Assembly: GCF_001939045.1 (NCBI RefSeq)
Contig: NZ_MKIM01000033.1
Span: 62,001 to 126,000, forward strand
Direction of reading: 5' to 3'
Source of the DNA: Rhizobium oryziradicis
GTDB taxonomy: Bacteria; Pseudomonadota; Alphaproteobacteria; Rhizobiales; Rhizobiaceae
Length of the DNA: 64,000 nucleotides
Positions 17,152 to 26,121 of this stretch are shown here, piece by piece. Below the pieces are notes generated by a model, which was not told the origin of the DNA, did no database searches, and worked only from the letters and a program-made list of their open reading frames with translations. The stretch's first letter is position 1. Each line of letters begins with the position of its first letter. Position numbers and translations under genes: made by a program.

Positions 17152-18147
17152 TTATTTTGTTACGTCAATCACCACACGCCCTCGGGTCTTGCCCGCCAGA
17201 ATGGCATCAGCCAGAGCAGGTAGATTAGACATTGGCTCCACGCTGGTCATGGCCGCAAGGTGGTCGCGGTTAAGGTGCTTGTCGAGATAATCCCAAGCGC
17301 GAACACGTTTTGCCATCGGCGTCATCACCGAATCGATGCCGAGCAACGTCACGCCGCGCAAGATAAACGGCATGACGGTGGCAGGAAGATCGGCACCGCC
17401 CGCAAGGCCGCAGGTCGCCACCGCGCCGCCATACACGGTTTGGGCAATGACATTGGCAAGTGTGGTGGACCCCACCGTGTCAACAGCCCCAGCCCACCGC
17501 TCTTTTTGCAATGCGCCACCTTTATCAGCGAGGGAGGCCCGGTCAATAAACCCGGATGCCCCTAGACTGCTCAGATAAGCGTGGGTTTCAGGCCGTCCAG
17601 TCGAGGCGGTGACGCGATAACCAAGGCTCGATAAAAGGCTAACCGCAATGGAGCCAACACCGCCAGCGGCACCGGTGACAACAACTTCACCAGCATTGGG
17701 CTGAATGGCACCCCAATCCTCAAGTGCCAAAACGCAGAGAGCCGCGGTGTAGCCCGCCGTGCCAATGGCCATGGCTTGTTCGAGCGAAAACCCGTCCGGC
17801 AAGCGCATGAGCCACTCCGGCTTGACCTTTTGAAAGCGCGTATAGCCACCGCCCTCGGTTTCCGTCATGCCAAAACCGTTGACGACAACGCGATCACCGG
17901 GTTTCCAGTCAGGCGAGCGGGACTGAACCACGGTACCCGCCAAATCAGCACCCGCAACAAGCGGTGTGCGGCGGGCAATGCGGCCAGCGCCGGTAAAAGC
18001 AAGGCCATCCTTGTAGTTCAAGGTGGAATAGGCCACTTCCACGAGAACATCATGATCGGGAAGGTCCGTCAGCGCCAGCTGGCGAAACATGCCTTTGGGC
18101 TTGCCATCGACCTGATCGATAACCACAGCCGTGAATGTCTCAGTCAT
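17152..18147 (-). CDS. Acrylyl-CoA reductase-like (AcuI/YhdH) zinc-free MDR oxidoreductase
   Basis: 331 residues of the medium-chain dehydrogenase/reductase fold without the structural zinc cysteine cluster. The nucleotide motif VVTGAAGGVGSIAVSLL is near residues 150-166, and STGRPE after the next strand suggests NADPH preference. The opening FTAVVIDQVDGKP and LNYKDGLAFTG match YhdH/AcuI proteins, which reduce acrylyl-CoA to propionyl-CoA; a broader enoyl or quinone reductase role cannot be excluded. Monocistronic; unrelated to the pca genes except by position. Confidence 0.85.
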   Translation of the reverse strand: MTETFTAVVIDQVDGKPKGMFRQLALTDLPDHDVLVEVAYSTLNYKDGLAFTGAGRIARRTPLVAGADLAGTVVQSRSPDWKPGDRVVVNGFGMTETEGGGYTRFQKVKPEWLMRLPDGFSLEQAMAIGTAGYTAALCVLALEDWGAIQPNAGEVVVTGAAGGVGSIAVSLLSSLGYRVTASTGRPETHAYLSSLGASGFIDRASLADKGGALQKERWAGAVDTVGSTTLANVIAQTVYGGAVATCGLAGGADLPATVMPFILRGVTLLGIDSVMTPMAKRVRAWDYLDKHLNRDHLAAMTSVEPMSNLPALADAILAGKTRGRVVIDVTK

Positions 18148-18496
18148 GATGCATCCTCCCAGATCAGCACGTCATGAACACGTTATGCTCGGCGAAGGTG
18201 CCATGGTTGCCACGGCAACGCCAGCCTCTTTGTGTGTGTCGCTATGAGAGTTTATGTGCGAAAAATATGCACATTTTGGGACAAAAAACAGAGTGGCTGA
18301 TTATCCTCTGATTTCAAAGGGCTGAGGTGATCTTCTCACCGGTGCCATTTTTGCCACTCTCGCGAAAACAACGGGTTAACGTAAATAAATTGCACCACTC
18401 TTCGACGATTTACCGCGCCATCGAAACGAGTGGTTAACCTTTATTTTTTACTTCTTTTAGACACAAGCGTTCTTTCTCACCTGAGTGTCAGTTATC
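18148..18496. promoter_or_regulatory. Intergenic region before the FtsK-like gene
   Basis: About 350 bases without a gene. It is AT-richer than its neighbours and contains two GGTTAAC-containing segments (near 18372 and 18432), which might be promoter or regulator motifs. No clear terminator or inverted repeat was found. Confidence 0.3.
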
Positions 18497-21430
18497 ATGC
18501 GTCTTCCAACACAGAACCACTCTCGTTCCGATGATCACTCCGATCTTGATGATCAGGATGATGGTGCCCTGTCTTATGGCAGTGATCGTCAGGGATTGAT
18601 TCCCGATGACGCAAAAAAAGTGCCTTTGGAGCCGTGGCAATCGGCTTTCGTGCTGGGGCCAAATGTTCGCTTCACGCGCACTCCGGAAAGCGTTATTGCA
18701 CGTCGCCGCGAGGCTGAAGCCGCAGCCGAGCTGGCAGCGGCAGAAAAGGCAGCAGCGGAGGCGCAAGCCCGTGCCAACGCGCCTCAGCCCACCGTGTCTT
18801 ACACCACGTCAACCATGACGTCGCAAAACGCCAATGTTTTTGTTTCCACCGCCCCGACCAATTCCTTTGGCCTGCCCAAGACCGGCAGTCCGTTGATTGT
18901 GCCGCGTCGCAGCCCTCCACCGCGCCCGGTTGATGCCAAGCCTGTGGTGGCGGAGCCCTCAGTGGTTGCCGAGGTTCAACTCCCAGACGTTCAGTCCTTA
19001 GAAGTACAAGTCGAGCCTGTTGTTATGATTGCACCCCAGTTAGCCTCCGTTGCCCCGGCAATGCTTGATACGGCCAAAATGGATGCTGTTGCATCGCCTG
19101 ATTTGGAAGCCACCCGCCTGCGCCAGGCCGCAGCGGCCATGCGCATGGCCGAAGACATTGCCGTCCATCTGCACGCGGACGACACGCAACCCGAAAAACC
19201 AGCTGCCCCGAAAGTTCTGCCCGCTTTGACAATCCATGCACAAAAAGATGAAACCGTCACGTTCGCTTCTGGCAAATTGGAGGTGTCGGACTTTGCATTT
19301 TTTGAAATGATGTCGTTTGACGCGGCAGAGATTGCACCGGCTGCCCTGCCTGAGCCGGTTGCCTATGTGCCGGTGTCTCGCCCCATCACAATGCCGCTCT
19401 ATGGTTCGGTTGCAGCCTTTTATCGTGAAATCAAGGTTCGCTCTGCAGTAAAGGCAAACGAGTACCGGCTTTGGCAATGGTCGGAATTTCCAGTCTCGGC
19501 CAATATTTACCCTCCGGTGACGATCCCGGTGCTCGCCAAGAGCGCGGTGCCTGCGCCACAGCCCGTTGCGCCTGTCATGACTGCTGTGGCACCTGAAAAG
19601 ATTCTGCCTCAGCCGGTGGTCGAAGTCGTTAAACCACAGGCGGTTCAGGTGGTTGAGGGCTTGGTGGCTCAGCCAGCTGTGCCCACACCCATCGAGCCCG
19701 CTTTTGTCGAGCCTGTGCCTTTTGAACCCGTTGCCGTAGAGACGGCTCCTGCCGAAGTGCTGCCAGCTGTTTCCAGCCGCTCGTTCTCGGAGAGCCCGCG
19801 CGCAAACCGCGCAATTGGTGGCTTGGAAATGAACCGCAACCATCCTTTTGACGGCGAATATATCTTCCCGTCCATCAGCCTGTTGCAAGAGCCGCCAGCG
19901 GTGCGCGCAGAAGCCATGCTGCCAGAAGCGCTGGAGCAGAGCGCTGGCCTGTTGGAAAGCGTGCTGGAAGATTTCGGCATTCGTGGTGAAGTGATTGATG
20001 TGCGTCCCGGTCCGGTTGTAACGCTCTATGAATTCGAGCCAGCCCCCGGTATTAAATCATCGCGGGTCATTGGCCTTGCCGATGATATCGCCCGGTCCAT
20101 GTCGGCGCTGTCTGCCCGTGTGGCCGTTGTGCCCGGCCGTAACGTTATTGGTATCGAATTGCCAAATGCGGTGCGCGAAACCGTCTATTTGCGCGAATTG
20201 ATTGAATGTGAAGATTATTGGGAAACCCGCTTCAAGCTGGCGCTTTGCCTTGGCAAATCCATTGGCGGCGAGCCGGTGATTGCCGAACTTGCCAAGATGC
20301 CGCATTTGCTGGTGGCTGGCACCACCGGTTCTGGCAAGTCAGTTGCCATCAACACCATGATCTTGTCTTTGCTCTACCGACTCAAGCCAGAAGAATGCCG
20401 CTTGATCATGGTTGATCCGAAAATGCTGGAACTGTCGATTTATGATGGCATTCCGCATCTCTTGACGCCTGTGGTGACGGACCCGAAAAAGGCCGTGATG
20501 GCGCTGAAATGGGCCGTTCGCGAAATGGAAGACCGCTATCGCAAGATGTCGCGTCTTGGCGTGCGTAATATTGATGGTTACAATGCCCGCGCGGCCCAGG
20601 CCCGTGAAAAGGGCGAGGTCATTACCGTGAGCGTGCAGGCAGGCTTCGACCGCCAGTCGGGCGAGATCCTTTATGAAGATCAGGATCTTGATCTGTCGCA
20701 TATGCCGTACATCGTCATCATCGTTGATGAAATGGCCGATCTGATGATGGTGGCTGGCAAGGAAATCGAAGGTGCTATTCAGCGCCTGGCGCAGATGGCG
20801 CGTGCGGCGGGTATCCACCTGATCATGGCAACTCAGCGTCCGTCTGTGGATGTGATTACCGGCACGATCAAGGCCAATTTCCCAACCCGTATTTCCTTCC
20901 AGGTGACATCGAAAATCGACAGCCGCACCATTTTGGGCGAACAGGGGGCCGAACATCTGCTGGGGCAGGGCGATATGTTGCAAATGGTGGGCGGTGGCCG
21001 TATCTGCCGCGTGCACGGGCCGTTTGTATCGGACGCAGAAGTAGAGCAGGTGGTTGCGCATTTGAAAACGCAAGGCCGCCCCGAATACCTCGGCACCGTG
21101 ACCGAGGAAGACGGATCAGACCCTGCACCGGCCGCAGTGGCCGCCGCGGTTTCGGATGAGACCTATGAGCGCTCAAGCGCAACAGGTGGAGACGAGAGCG
21201 ACGAGCTCTATGAAAAGGCTGTGAAGGTTGTGTTGCGCGACCAGAAGTGCTCGACCTCCTATATCCAGCGTCGTCTGTCTGTTGGCTATAACCGTGCGGC
21301 GTCTTTGGTGGAGCGGATGGAGCGCGAAGGGCTGGTGGGTGCTGCCAATCACGTTGGCAAGCGCGAAATCATTGCGGGGTCAGCAATAGAGCCTGCCAAT
21401 AGCGGCATTGGCTTTAACGACGGCGAATAA
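18497..21430 (+). CDS. ftsK: FtsK/SpoIIIE family DNA translocase lacking the membrane domain
   Basis: 977 residues. A long, low-complexity Pro/Val/Ala-rich N-terminal part (about 1-450, with an Ala/Glu helical stretch near residues 70-95) precedes the motor: Walker A GTTGSGKS near 608-615, Walker B VIIVDEMADL near 740, and GTIKANFPTRISFQV. The last 70 residues form the winged-helix gamma domain (SYIQRRLSVGYNRAASLVERME) that reads KOPS-type sequences. No transmembrane helices are present, unlike canonical FtsK, so this may be the soluble paralogue. A GTG at 18485 is an alternative start. Confidence 0.88.
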   Translation: MRLPTQNHSRSDDHSDLDDQDDGALSYGSDRQGLIPDDAKKVPLEPWQSAFVLGPNVRFTRTPESVIARRREAEAAAELAAAEKAAAEAQARANAPQPTVSYTTSTMTSQNANVFVSTAPTNSFGLPKTGSPLIVPRRSPPPRPVDAKPVVAEPSVVAEVQLPDVQSLEVQVEPVVMIAPQLASVAPAMLDTAKMDAVASPDLEATRLRQAAAAMRMAEDIAVHLHADDTQPEKPAAPKVLPALTIHAQKDETVTFASGKLEVSDFAFFEMMSFDAAEIAPAALPEPVAYVPVSRPITMPLYGSVAAFYREIKVRSAVKANEYRLWQWSEFPVSANIYPPVTIPVLAKSAVPAPQPVAPVMTAVAPEKILPQPVVEVVKPQAVQVVEGLVAQPAVPTPIEPAFVEPVPFEPVAVETAPAEVLPAVSSRSFSESPRANRAIGGLEMNRNHPFDGEYIFPSISLLQEPPAVRAEAMLPEALEQSAGLLESVLEDFGIRGEVIDVRPGPVVTLYEFEPAPGIKSSRVIGLADDIARSMSALSARVAVVPGRNVIGIELPNAVRETVYLRELIECEDYWETRFKLALCLGKSIGGEPVIAELAKMPHLLVAGTTGSGKSVAINTMILSLLYRLKPEECRLIMVDPKMLELSIYDGIPHLLTPVVTDPKKAVMALKWAVREMEDRYRKMSRLGVRNIDGYNARAAQAREKGEVITVSVQAGFDRQSGEILYEDQDLDLSHMPYIVIIVDEMADLMMVAGKEIEGAIQRLAQMARAAGIHLIMATQRPSVDVITGTIKANFPTRISFQVTSKIDSRTILGEQGAEHLLGQGDMLQMVGGGRICRVHGPFVSDAEVEQVVAHLKTQGRPEYLGTVTEEDGSDPAPAAVAAAVSDETYERSSATGGDESDELYEKAVKVVLRDQKCSTSYIQRRLSVGYNRAASLVERMEREGLVGAANHVGKREIIAGSAIEPANSGIGFNDGE

Positions 21431-21444
21431 TGGATTGTGACATC

Positions 21445-21477
21445 AGCGGCAGGCGATAAAGCGTCTGCCGCTTTTTC
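21445..21477 (+). terminator. Rho-independent terminator of the ftsK-like gene
   Basis: Stem AGCGGCAG (21445-21452) pairing with CTGCCGCT (21465-21472), followed by TTTT. Confidence 0.85.
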
Positions 21478-21521
21478 TGTTCAGATGGCTTATATCGGCG
21501 TTTTACCATTTGCGTGGTGGA

Positions 21522-22457
21522 TCAACTGGCGAATGTCGCACAGGTGCTGCCAATTTTTGGTCTTTGACTCAGATGATTTTTCAAGGTTGCAATAAAACTC
21601 TTGAGGTGGGCCGGTTTGTTGCTGCCGTAAAGATCCACCACCACAACCTTTGGCGATGGCACCTTGTCGCTGAGGGCAACGCGGGCAATGCGGCTTCGGT
21701 CGCTGGTGAAGTTATTGTTGGAAATTGTGTTGAGCAGTGAAAAGCCCAGCCCGCCCGCCACGGCGGTGCGCACGGTTTCATAGGATGTGGTGCGCAATGC
21801 CACATGCGGGCGTCTGGCAATCATATCAAACATGGTCAGCAGGTAGACAGAGGTCTCCGGCAGATCGAGCAGGATGAAGGGGTAATCCGCCAATTCGTCT
21901 AGCGATACGCTTTCTCTTCGGGCCAAGGGATGATCTGGCGGCAGTGCGGCATGGGTTGGCAATTCACAAATGGTGGTGGAGCTGCCCGCAAATGTGCGGC
22001 CAACATCGACGGTGACGGCAAATTCGATGTCGCCTCGGACCAACCATTCGCGCAGCTGTGGTTGACTGCCCTCCAGAAGATCAATCGTGCCAACATTGTT
22101 GTGCTGCCGAAATTCCTTTAAAATATCGATCATATAGGCCGGCCCAAAGGGCACAAAGCAACCGACACGAATATTTTCCGGTGTGCTATGGCCCATTGTG
22201 CCCAAAGAGCGGGAAAACTCGGCCTCAGCCTCCAGCAACGAGTGGGCAATGCTCAAAAAGCGCTCGCCTTCCTGCGTGATCAACACGCCGCGCGCTTGTC
22301 TGCGATCGAATATTTTTGCATCCAGCGCATTTTCCGCCAGCGTGATCGCCGCCAGAATGGAGGATTGCGAAATATGCAGCGTCTGCGACGCTTTTTGAAT
22401 GCTGCCCTGCCGAGCAACCTCGGTCACATAGCGGATTTGGCGCAAAGAGAGATTCAT
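21522..22457 (-). CDS. LysR family transcriptional regulator
   Basis: 311 residues. Helix-turn-helix at about residues 15-38 (GSIQKASQTLHISQSSI), then a substrate-binding-like domain. It is divergent from the peptide-type ABC operon at 22639 and probably controls it; the inducer is unknown. A GTG at 22466 would add three residues. The 170-base gap to the operon contains no obvious perfect inverted repeat. Confidence 0.88.
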   Translation of the reverse strand: MNLSLRQIRYVTEVARQGSIQKASQTLHISQSSILAAITLAENALDAKIFDRRQARGVLITQEGERFLSIAHSLLEAEAEFSRSLGTMGHSTPENIRVGCFVPFGPAYMIDILKEFRQHNNVGTIDLLEGSQPQLREWLVRGDIEFAVTVDVGRTFAGSSTTICELPTHAALPPDHPLARRESVSLDELADYPFILLDLPETSVYLLTMFDMIARRPHVALRTTSYETVRTAVAGGLGFSLLNTISNNNFTSDRSRIARVALSDKVPSPKVVVVDLYGSNKPAHLKSFIATLKNHLSQRPKIGSTCATFAS

Positions 22458-22638
22458 AAGTGCCACAATTCCAAAAAATGGAGAAATATTTCACGAAAAA
22501 TATACTTTATGCAAAGCTAGAAAATAGGCAACCATCTCGTCGGCTCAAATGTTGGGCAAAAAACAGGTGAAACGGTGAACCCTCGTTGCAGAGCGCACTG
22601 TTTACAGCCTGCAAAAAAAGAATGAGGAGAACGGTTCA

Positions 22639-24228
22639 GTGAAGATTTCCCGCAGACAGCTTTTGGGAACAGCCGCCGCAGCCACCGCCGCATCTGTTTT
22701 GCCTTTTGGAATTGGCAGCGCCTATGCCAATACCCCGCTTTTGAAAGTTATTCCCCACGCCGACCTGAAGATTGTCGATCCCATCTGGACGACCGGCTAC
22801 ATCAGCCGCAACCATGGCTATATGATCTACGATACGCTTTTTGCCATGGATGCCGAGCTGAACCCACAGCCGCAGATGGTGGATACGTATGAGACCAGCA
22901 GCGACGGATTGGTCTGGACTTTTAAGCTGCGTGATGGTCTTGCCTGGCATGATGGGCCTGCGGTGACGGCGGCAGATTGCGTTGCCTCGCTAACCCGCTG
23001 GGGTAAGCGCGATGGCATGGGCCAGCGCTTGTTTACGGTGATTTCCAAGCTGGAAGCGACTGATGACAAGACCATCGTGATGACGCTGTCCAAGCCATAC
23101 GGCCTTGTGCTTCAGTCTCTTGGCAAGATCTCTTCCAACGTACCGTTTATGATGCCAAAGCGCATTGCTGAAACCGATGCCAGCGAGCAAATCAAGGAAT
23201 CGATCGGGTCTGGCCCGTTTATCTTCAAGGCCGATGAATGGGTTCCCGGCTCCAAGGTGGTCTATATCCGCAATGAAAAATACGTCCCACGCAAAGAGCC
23301 ACCGTCTTCTGCGGCAGGCGGCAAAGTTGCCAAGGCCGATCGTGTTGAGTGGATCACCATTGGCGACCCAACCACAGCCATGAATGCTTTGGTCTCTGGC
23401 GAGGTGGATTACTGGGAACAGGTGCCGCCGGATCTTGCCCCGCTTGTGGATGGCAACGAAGGGGTCAAAACCGCCGTGCTCGACACGCTCGGCTCTATGG
23501 GCATGGCCCGTTTCAACAGCCTTGTTGGTCCAACCGCGAATGAAAAACTGCGTCTGGCCATTGCCAAGGGCTTTAAACAGCAGGACTTCTTGCAGTCTGC
23601 CATTGGTAATCCTGATTATTTCAAGGTCAGCGCCAGCATTTATCCGGCAGGTTCAACATTTGCCTCGGATGTCGGTGCCGACATGGTGGATGGCGACCTG
23701 GAGGCTGCCAAGAAAATGGTGGCTGAATCGGGCTATAAGGGCGAAAAGCTTGTGGTGCTTCAACCCACCGACAACCCTATTCTCTCGGCGTTTGCGCTGG
23801 TCTCTGCCGAAAAAATGCGCGCCATGGGCATAAATGTGGATTTGCAAGCCATGGACTGGTCAACGGTTCTGTCTCGCCGCGCCTCCAAGGACGATATGGA
23901 TCATGGCGGCTGGAGCATTTTCTTCACCTGGTGGATTGGGGGCGATTCCATTCATCCGCTGGCCAATGTGCAATTTGGTGGCAATGGTGAAAAGGGTTGG
24001 TTTGGCTGGGCCAAGGATGATCAGCTGGAGCAGTTGCGCAATCAGTTTGCCGAGGCAACCGACCTCGCCAAGCAAAAGGAAATTGCCAGCGCCGTGCAAA
24101 AACGGATTTTCGAAATCGCTCCTTTTGCCAATCTGGGCACATTTTTTGTGCCTTGCGGCTATTCGGAAAAGGTGACGGGCATGATCCAGTCGCCGGTTCA
24201 ATTCTTCTGGAACATGGATAAGGCTTAA
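22639..24228 (+). CDS. Peptide/opine-type ABC transporter substrate-binding protein
   Basis: 529 residues of the family 5 (DppA/OppA) solute-binding proteins. The N-terminus has a twin-arginine motif, SRRQLLG, followed by an Ala-rich h-region and a cleavage site after SAYA, so export by Tat is likely. DGLVWTFKLRDGLAWHDG near residue 95 is the family signature. The GTG start is supported by GAGGAGA eight bases upstream. First gene of a long operon of transporter and hydrolases; the ligand is likely an amide, short peptide or N-acyl amino acid. Confidence 0.9.
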   Translation: MKISRRQLLGTAAAATAASVLPFGIGSAYANTPLLKVIPHADLKIVDPIWTTGYISRNHGYMIYDTLFAMDAELNPQPQMVDTYETSSDGLVWTFKLRDGLAWHDGPAVTAADCVASLTRWGKRDGMGQRLFTVISKLEATDDKTIVMTLSKPYGLVLQSLGKISSNVPFMMPKRIAETDASEQIKESIGSGPFIFKADEWVPGSKVVYIRNEKYVPRKEPPSSAAGGKVAKADRVEWITIGDPTTAMNALVSGEVDYWEQVPPDLAPLVDGNEGVKTAVLDTLGSMGMARFNSLVGPTANEKLRLAIAKGFKQQDFLQSAIGNPDYFKVSASIYPAGSTFASDVGADMVDGDLEAAKKMVAESGYKGEKLVVLQPTDNPILSAFALVSAEKMRAMGINVDLQAMDWSTVLSRRASKDDMDHGGWSIFFTWWIGGDSIHPLANVQFGGNGEKGWFGWAKDDQLEQLRNQFAEATDLAKQKEIASAVQKRIFEIAPFANLGTFFVPCGYSEKVTGMIQSPVQFFWNMDKA

Positions 24229-24248
24229 TCGGTCTCCCCCTCCAGACA

Positions 24249-24272
24249 TGGCGAGGCATGTGCGCCTCGCCA
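24249..24272 (+). other. Stem-loop after the binding-protein gene
   Basis: A perfect 8-bp stem, TGGCGAGG with CCTCGCCA, around an eight-base loop, without a following T-run. Such hairpins after binding-protein genes commonly protect that part of the mRNA so that it is made in excess over the permeases. Confidence 0.6.
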
Positions 24273-24304
24273 ACCTTTGAACCTCATTTCGAAAGGTGGC
24301 GACC

Positions 24305-25246
24305 ATGTGGTTTTTCATCGCGAAACGGATCGTCGCGACGATTCCGGTGCTGATCATCGTTGCATTCATTGTCTTTCTTCTTGTACGCTTGGCCCCCGGC
24401 GATCCTGCTGTGGTGATTGCCGGAGATTACGCCACACCTGCGCAAATCCTTGCCATCCGCGCCAAGCTGGGTCTGGACCAGCCCATCGGCATGCAATTTC
24501 TGCTGTGGATGGGTCGCCTGCTTCAAGGCGATCTCGGCATGTCAATTTTCACCAATATGCCGGTGACAAAGCTGATCAGCCAGCGGCTTGAGCCAACCGC
24601 CATGCTGGCCTTGGTCACCATTGTTTATTCGACGCTGGTTGCCGTGCCCCTGGGCGTGATTGCCGCCTGGAAAGAAGGCAGCATTATTGATCGGCTGATC
24701 ATGGTGTTTTCGGTCATTGGTTTTTCTGTGCCGGTGTTTGTGGTTGCCTATATGCTGATCTATGGTTTTTCCATCAGTCTCAAATGGTTGCCAGTGCAGG
24801 GCTACAAAAGCCCGTTTACGGACCTCGCAGGCTTTACGCGCCATCTGGTGCTGCCGGTTCTTGCCCTTTCCGCCATTTTCATCGCTCTGATTGCCCGCAT
24901 GACCCGCGCAAGCGTGCTGGAAGTGTTGCAGGAAGATTATATCCGCACAGCCCACGCCAAAGGGCAGGTGGAAAGCAAGGTCTTGCTGGTTCACGCCCTT
25001 AAAAATGCGGCAGTGCCGATTATCACCGTGATTGGTTTGGGTGTGGCCTTGCTGATTGGCGGCGTGGTGGTCACAGAGACGGTTTTCAACATTCCCGGCC
25101 TCGGCCGCCTTGTGGTTGATGCGGTGCAAAAGCGGGATTACCCGATCATTCAGGGGCTGATCCTGTTTTTCTCCTTCATCTACGTGATGCTCAATCTGCT
25201 CATCGATATTGTTTACACCTTTGTTGATCCGAGGATACGCTATTGA
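24305..25246 (+). CDS. Dipeptide-type ABC transporter permease (DppB family)
   Basis: 313 residues with six membrane helices and the conserved N-terminal VFLLVRLAPGDPA segment. The ATPase-contact loop is near RTAHAKGQVESKVLLVHALKNA. The ATG at 24305 has AAAGG at a proper distance; a GTG at 24296 is inside that ribosome-binding site. Coupled to the next gene by a TTGA overlap. Confidence 0.92.
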   Translation: MWFFIAKRIVATIPVLIIVAFIVFLLVRLAPGDPAVVIAGDYATPAQILAIRAKLGLDQPIGMQFLLWMGRLLQGDLGMSIFTNMPVTKLISQRLEPTAMLALVTIVYSTLVAVPLGVIAAWKEGSIIDRLIMVFSVIGFSVPVFVVAYMLIYGFSISLKWLPVQGYKSPFTDLAGFTRHLVLPVLALSAIFIALIARMTRASVLEVLQEDYIRTAHAKGQVESKVLLVHALKNAAVPIITVIGLGVALLIGGVVVTETVFNIPGLGRLVVDAVQKRDYPIIQGLILFFSFIYVMLNLLIDIVYTFVDPRIRY

Positions 25247-26121
25247 CCGCGCTTGCCCAAACGCCTGCCCGCCCGATGCGCGGTTTTTCCATCGTGTCGG
25301 TTGCCCGGCGCTATCCTTTTGCCTTCGCAGGTGGTGTTGTCATCCTGATCATGGCGCTCGCCGCGGTGTTTGCGCCTTGGCTTGGCACGGTTGATCCGAT
25401 TGCCATGATGCCATCCAACCGGCTCAAGCCGCCATCCGCCGCAAGCTGGTTGGGAACGGATATGTTTGGCCGTGATATATGGTCGCGTGTTGTCTATGGT
25501 TCACGCATATCCCTGTCCATCGGTGCATCCGCCTCGATCATTTGTGTGGTGATCGGCCTTTTGATTGGTCTGTTTTCCGGCTATTTCAGATGGGTGGATG
25601 CCATTGTTATGCGCATCATGGATGGCCTTATGTCCATTCCCGGCATTTTGCTGGCCATTGCGCTGGTGGCCATTTCCGGCACGGCCAATATCTATACGGT
25701 GGTGATTGCCATTTCCATTCCCGAGGTTCCACGCATTGTGCGGTTGGTGCGCTCGGTGGTGCTGACGGTGCGTGAAGAGCCCTATGTCGAAGCGGCAATT
25801 TCGCTTGGCACACCGCTTCCCAAGATTCTTGCCCGGCATATTTTCCCCAATACCGTGCCGCCGCTGATTGTGCAGGCCACCTATGTCTGCGCCAACGCCA
25901 TGTTGACCGAGGCGATCCTGTCTTTTCTCGGTGCCGGCATGCCGCCGGAATTGCCCAGCTGGGGCAATATGATGGCCGAGGGGCGAACTTATTTTCCACT
26001 GGCTCCATGGATCGTGCTGTTTCCCGGTCTTGCTTTGGCGCTGACCATTCTGGCGGTCAATGTGCTGGGTGACGGGTTGCGCGATCGTCTTGATCCCCGC
26101 ATTGCAAGGAAAATGTCATGA
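25243..26121 (+). CDS. Dipeptide-type ABC transporter permease (DppC family)
   Basis: 292 residues, with the DppC signature WLGTDMFGRDIWSRVVYGSRISL near residue 67 and the contact loop EAAISLGTPLPKILARHIFPN. The start appears to be TTG, overlapping the previous stop, with GAGGA nine bases upstream; the next in-frame ATG (25276) would drop eleven residues of a cytoplasmic tail. Partner of the DppB-like protein. Confidence 0.91.
   Translation: MTALAQTPARPMRGFSIVSVARRYPFAFAGGVVILIMALAAVFAPWLGTVDPIAMMPSNRLKPPSAASWLGTDMFGRDIWSRVVYGSRISLSIGASASIICVVIGLLIGLFSGYFRWVDAIVMRIMDGLMSIPGILLAIALVAISGTANIYTVVIAISIPEVPRIVRLVRSVVLTVREEPYVEAAISLGTPLPKILARHIFPNTVPPLIVQATYVCANAMLTEAILSFLGAGMPPELPSWGNMMAEGRTYFPLAPWIVLFPGLALALTILAVNVLGDGLRDRLDPRIARKMS

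Noticed and set aside
18360..18450. GTTAAC-containing segments before ftsK as CtrA sites
   Set aside because: Neither segment matches TTAA-N7-TTAA fully, so cell-cycle control cannot be claimed.
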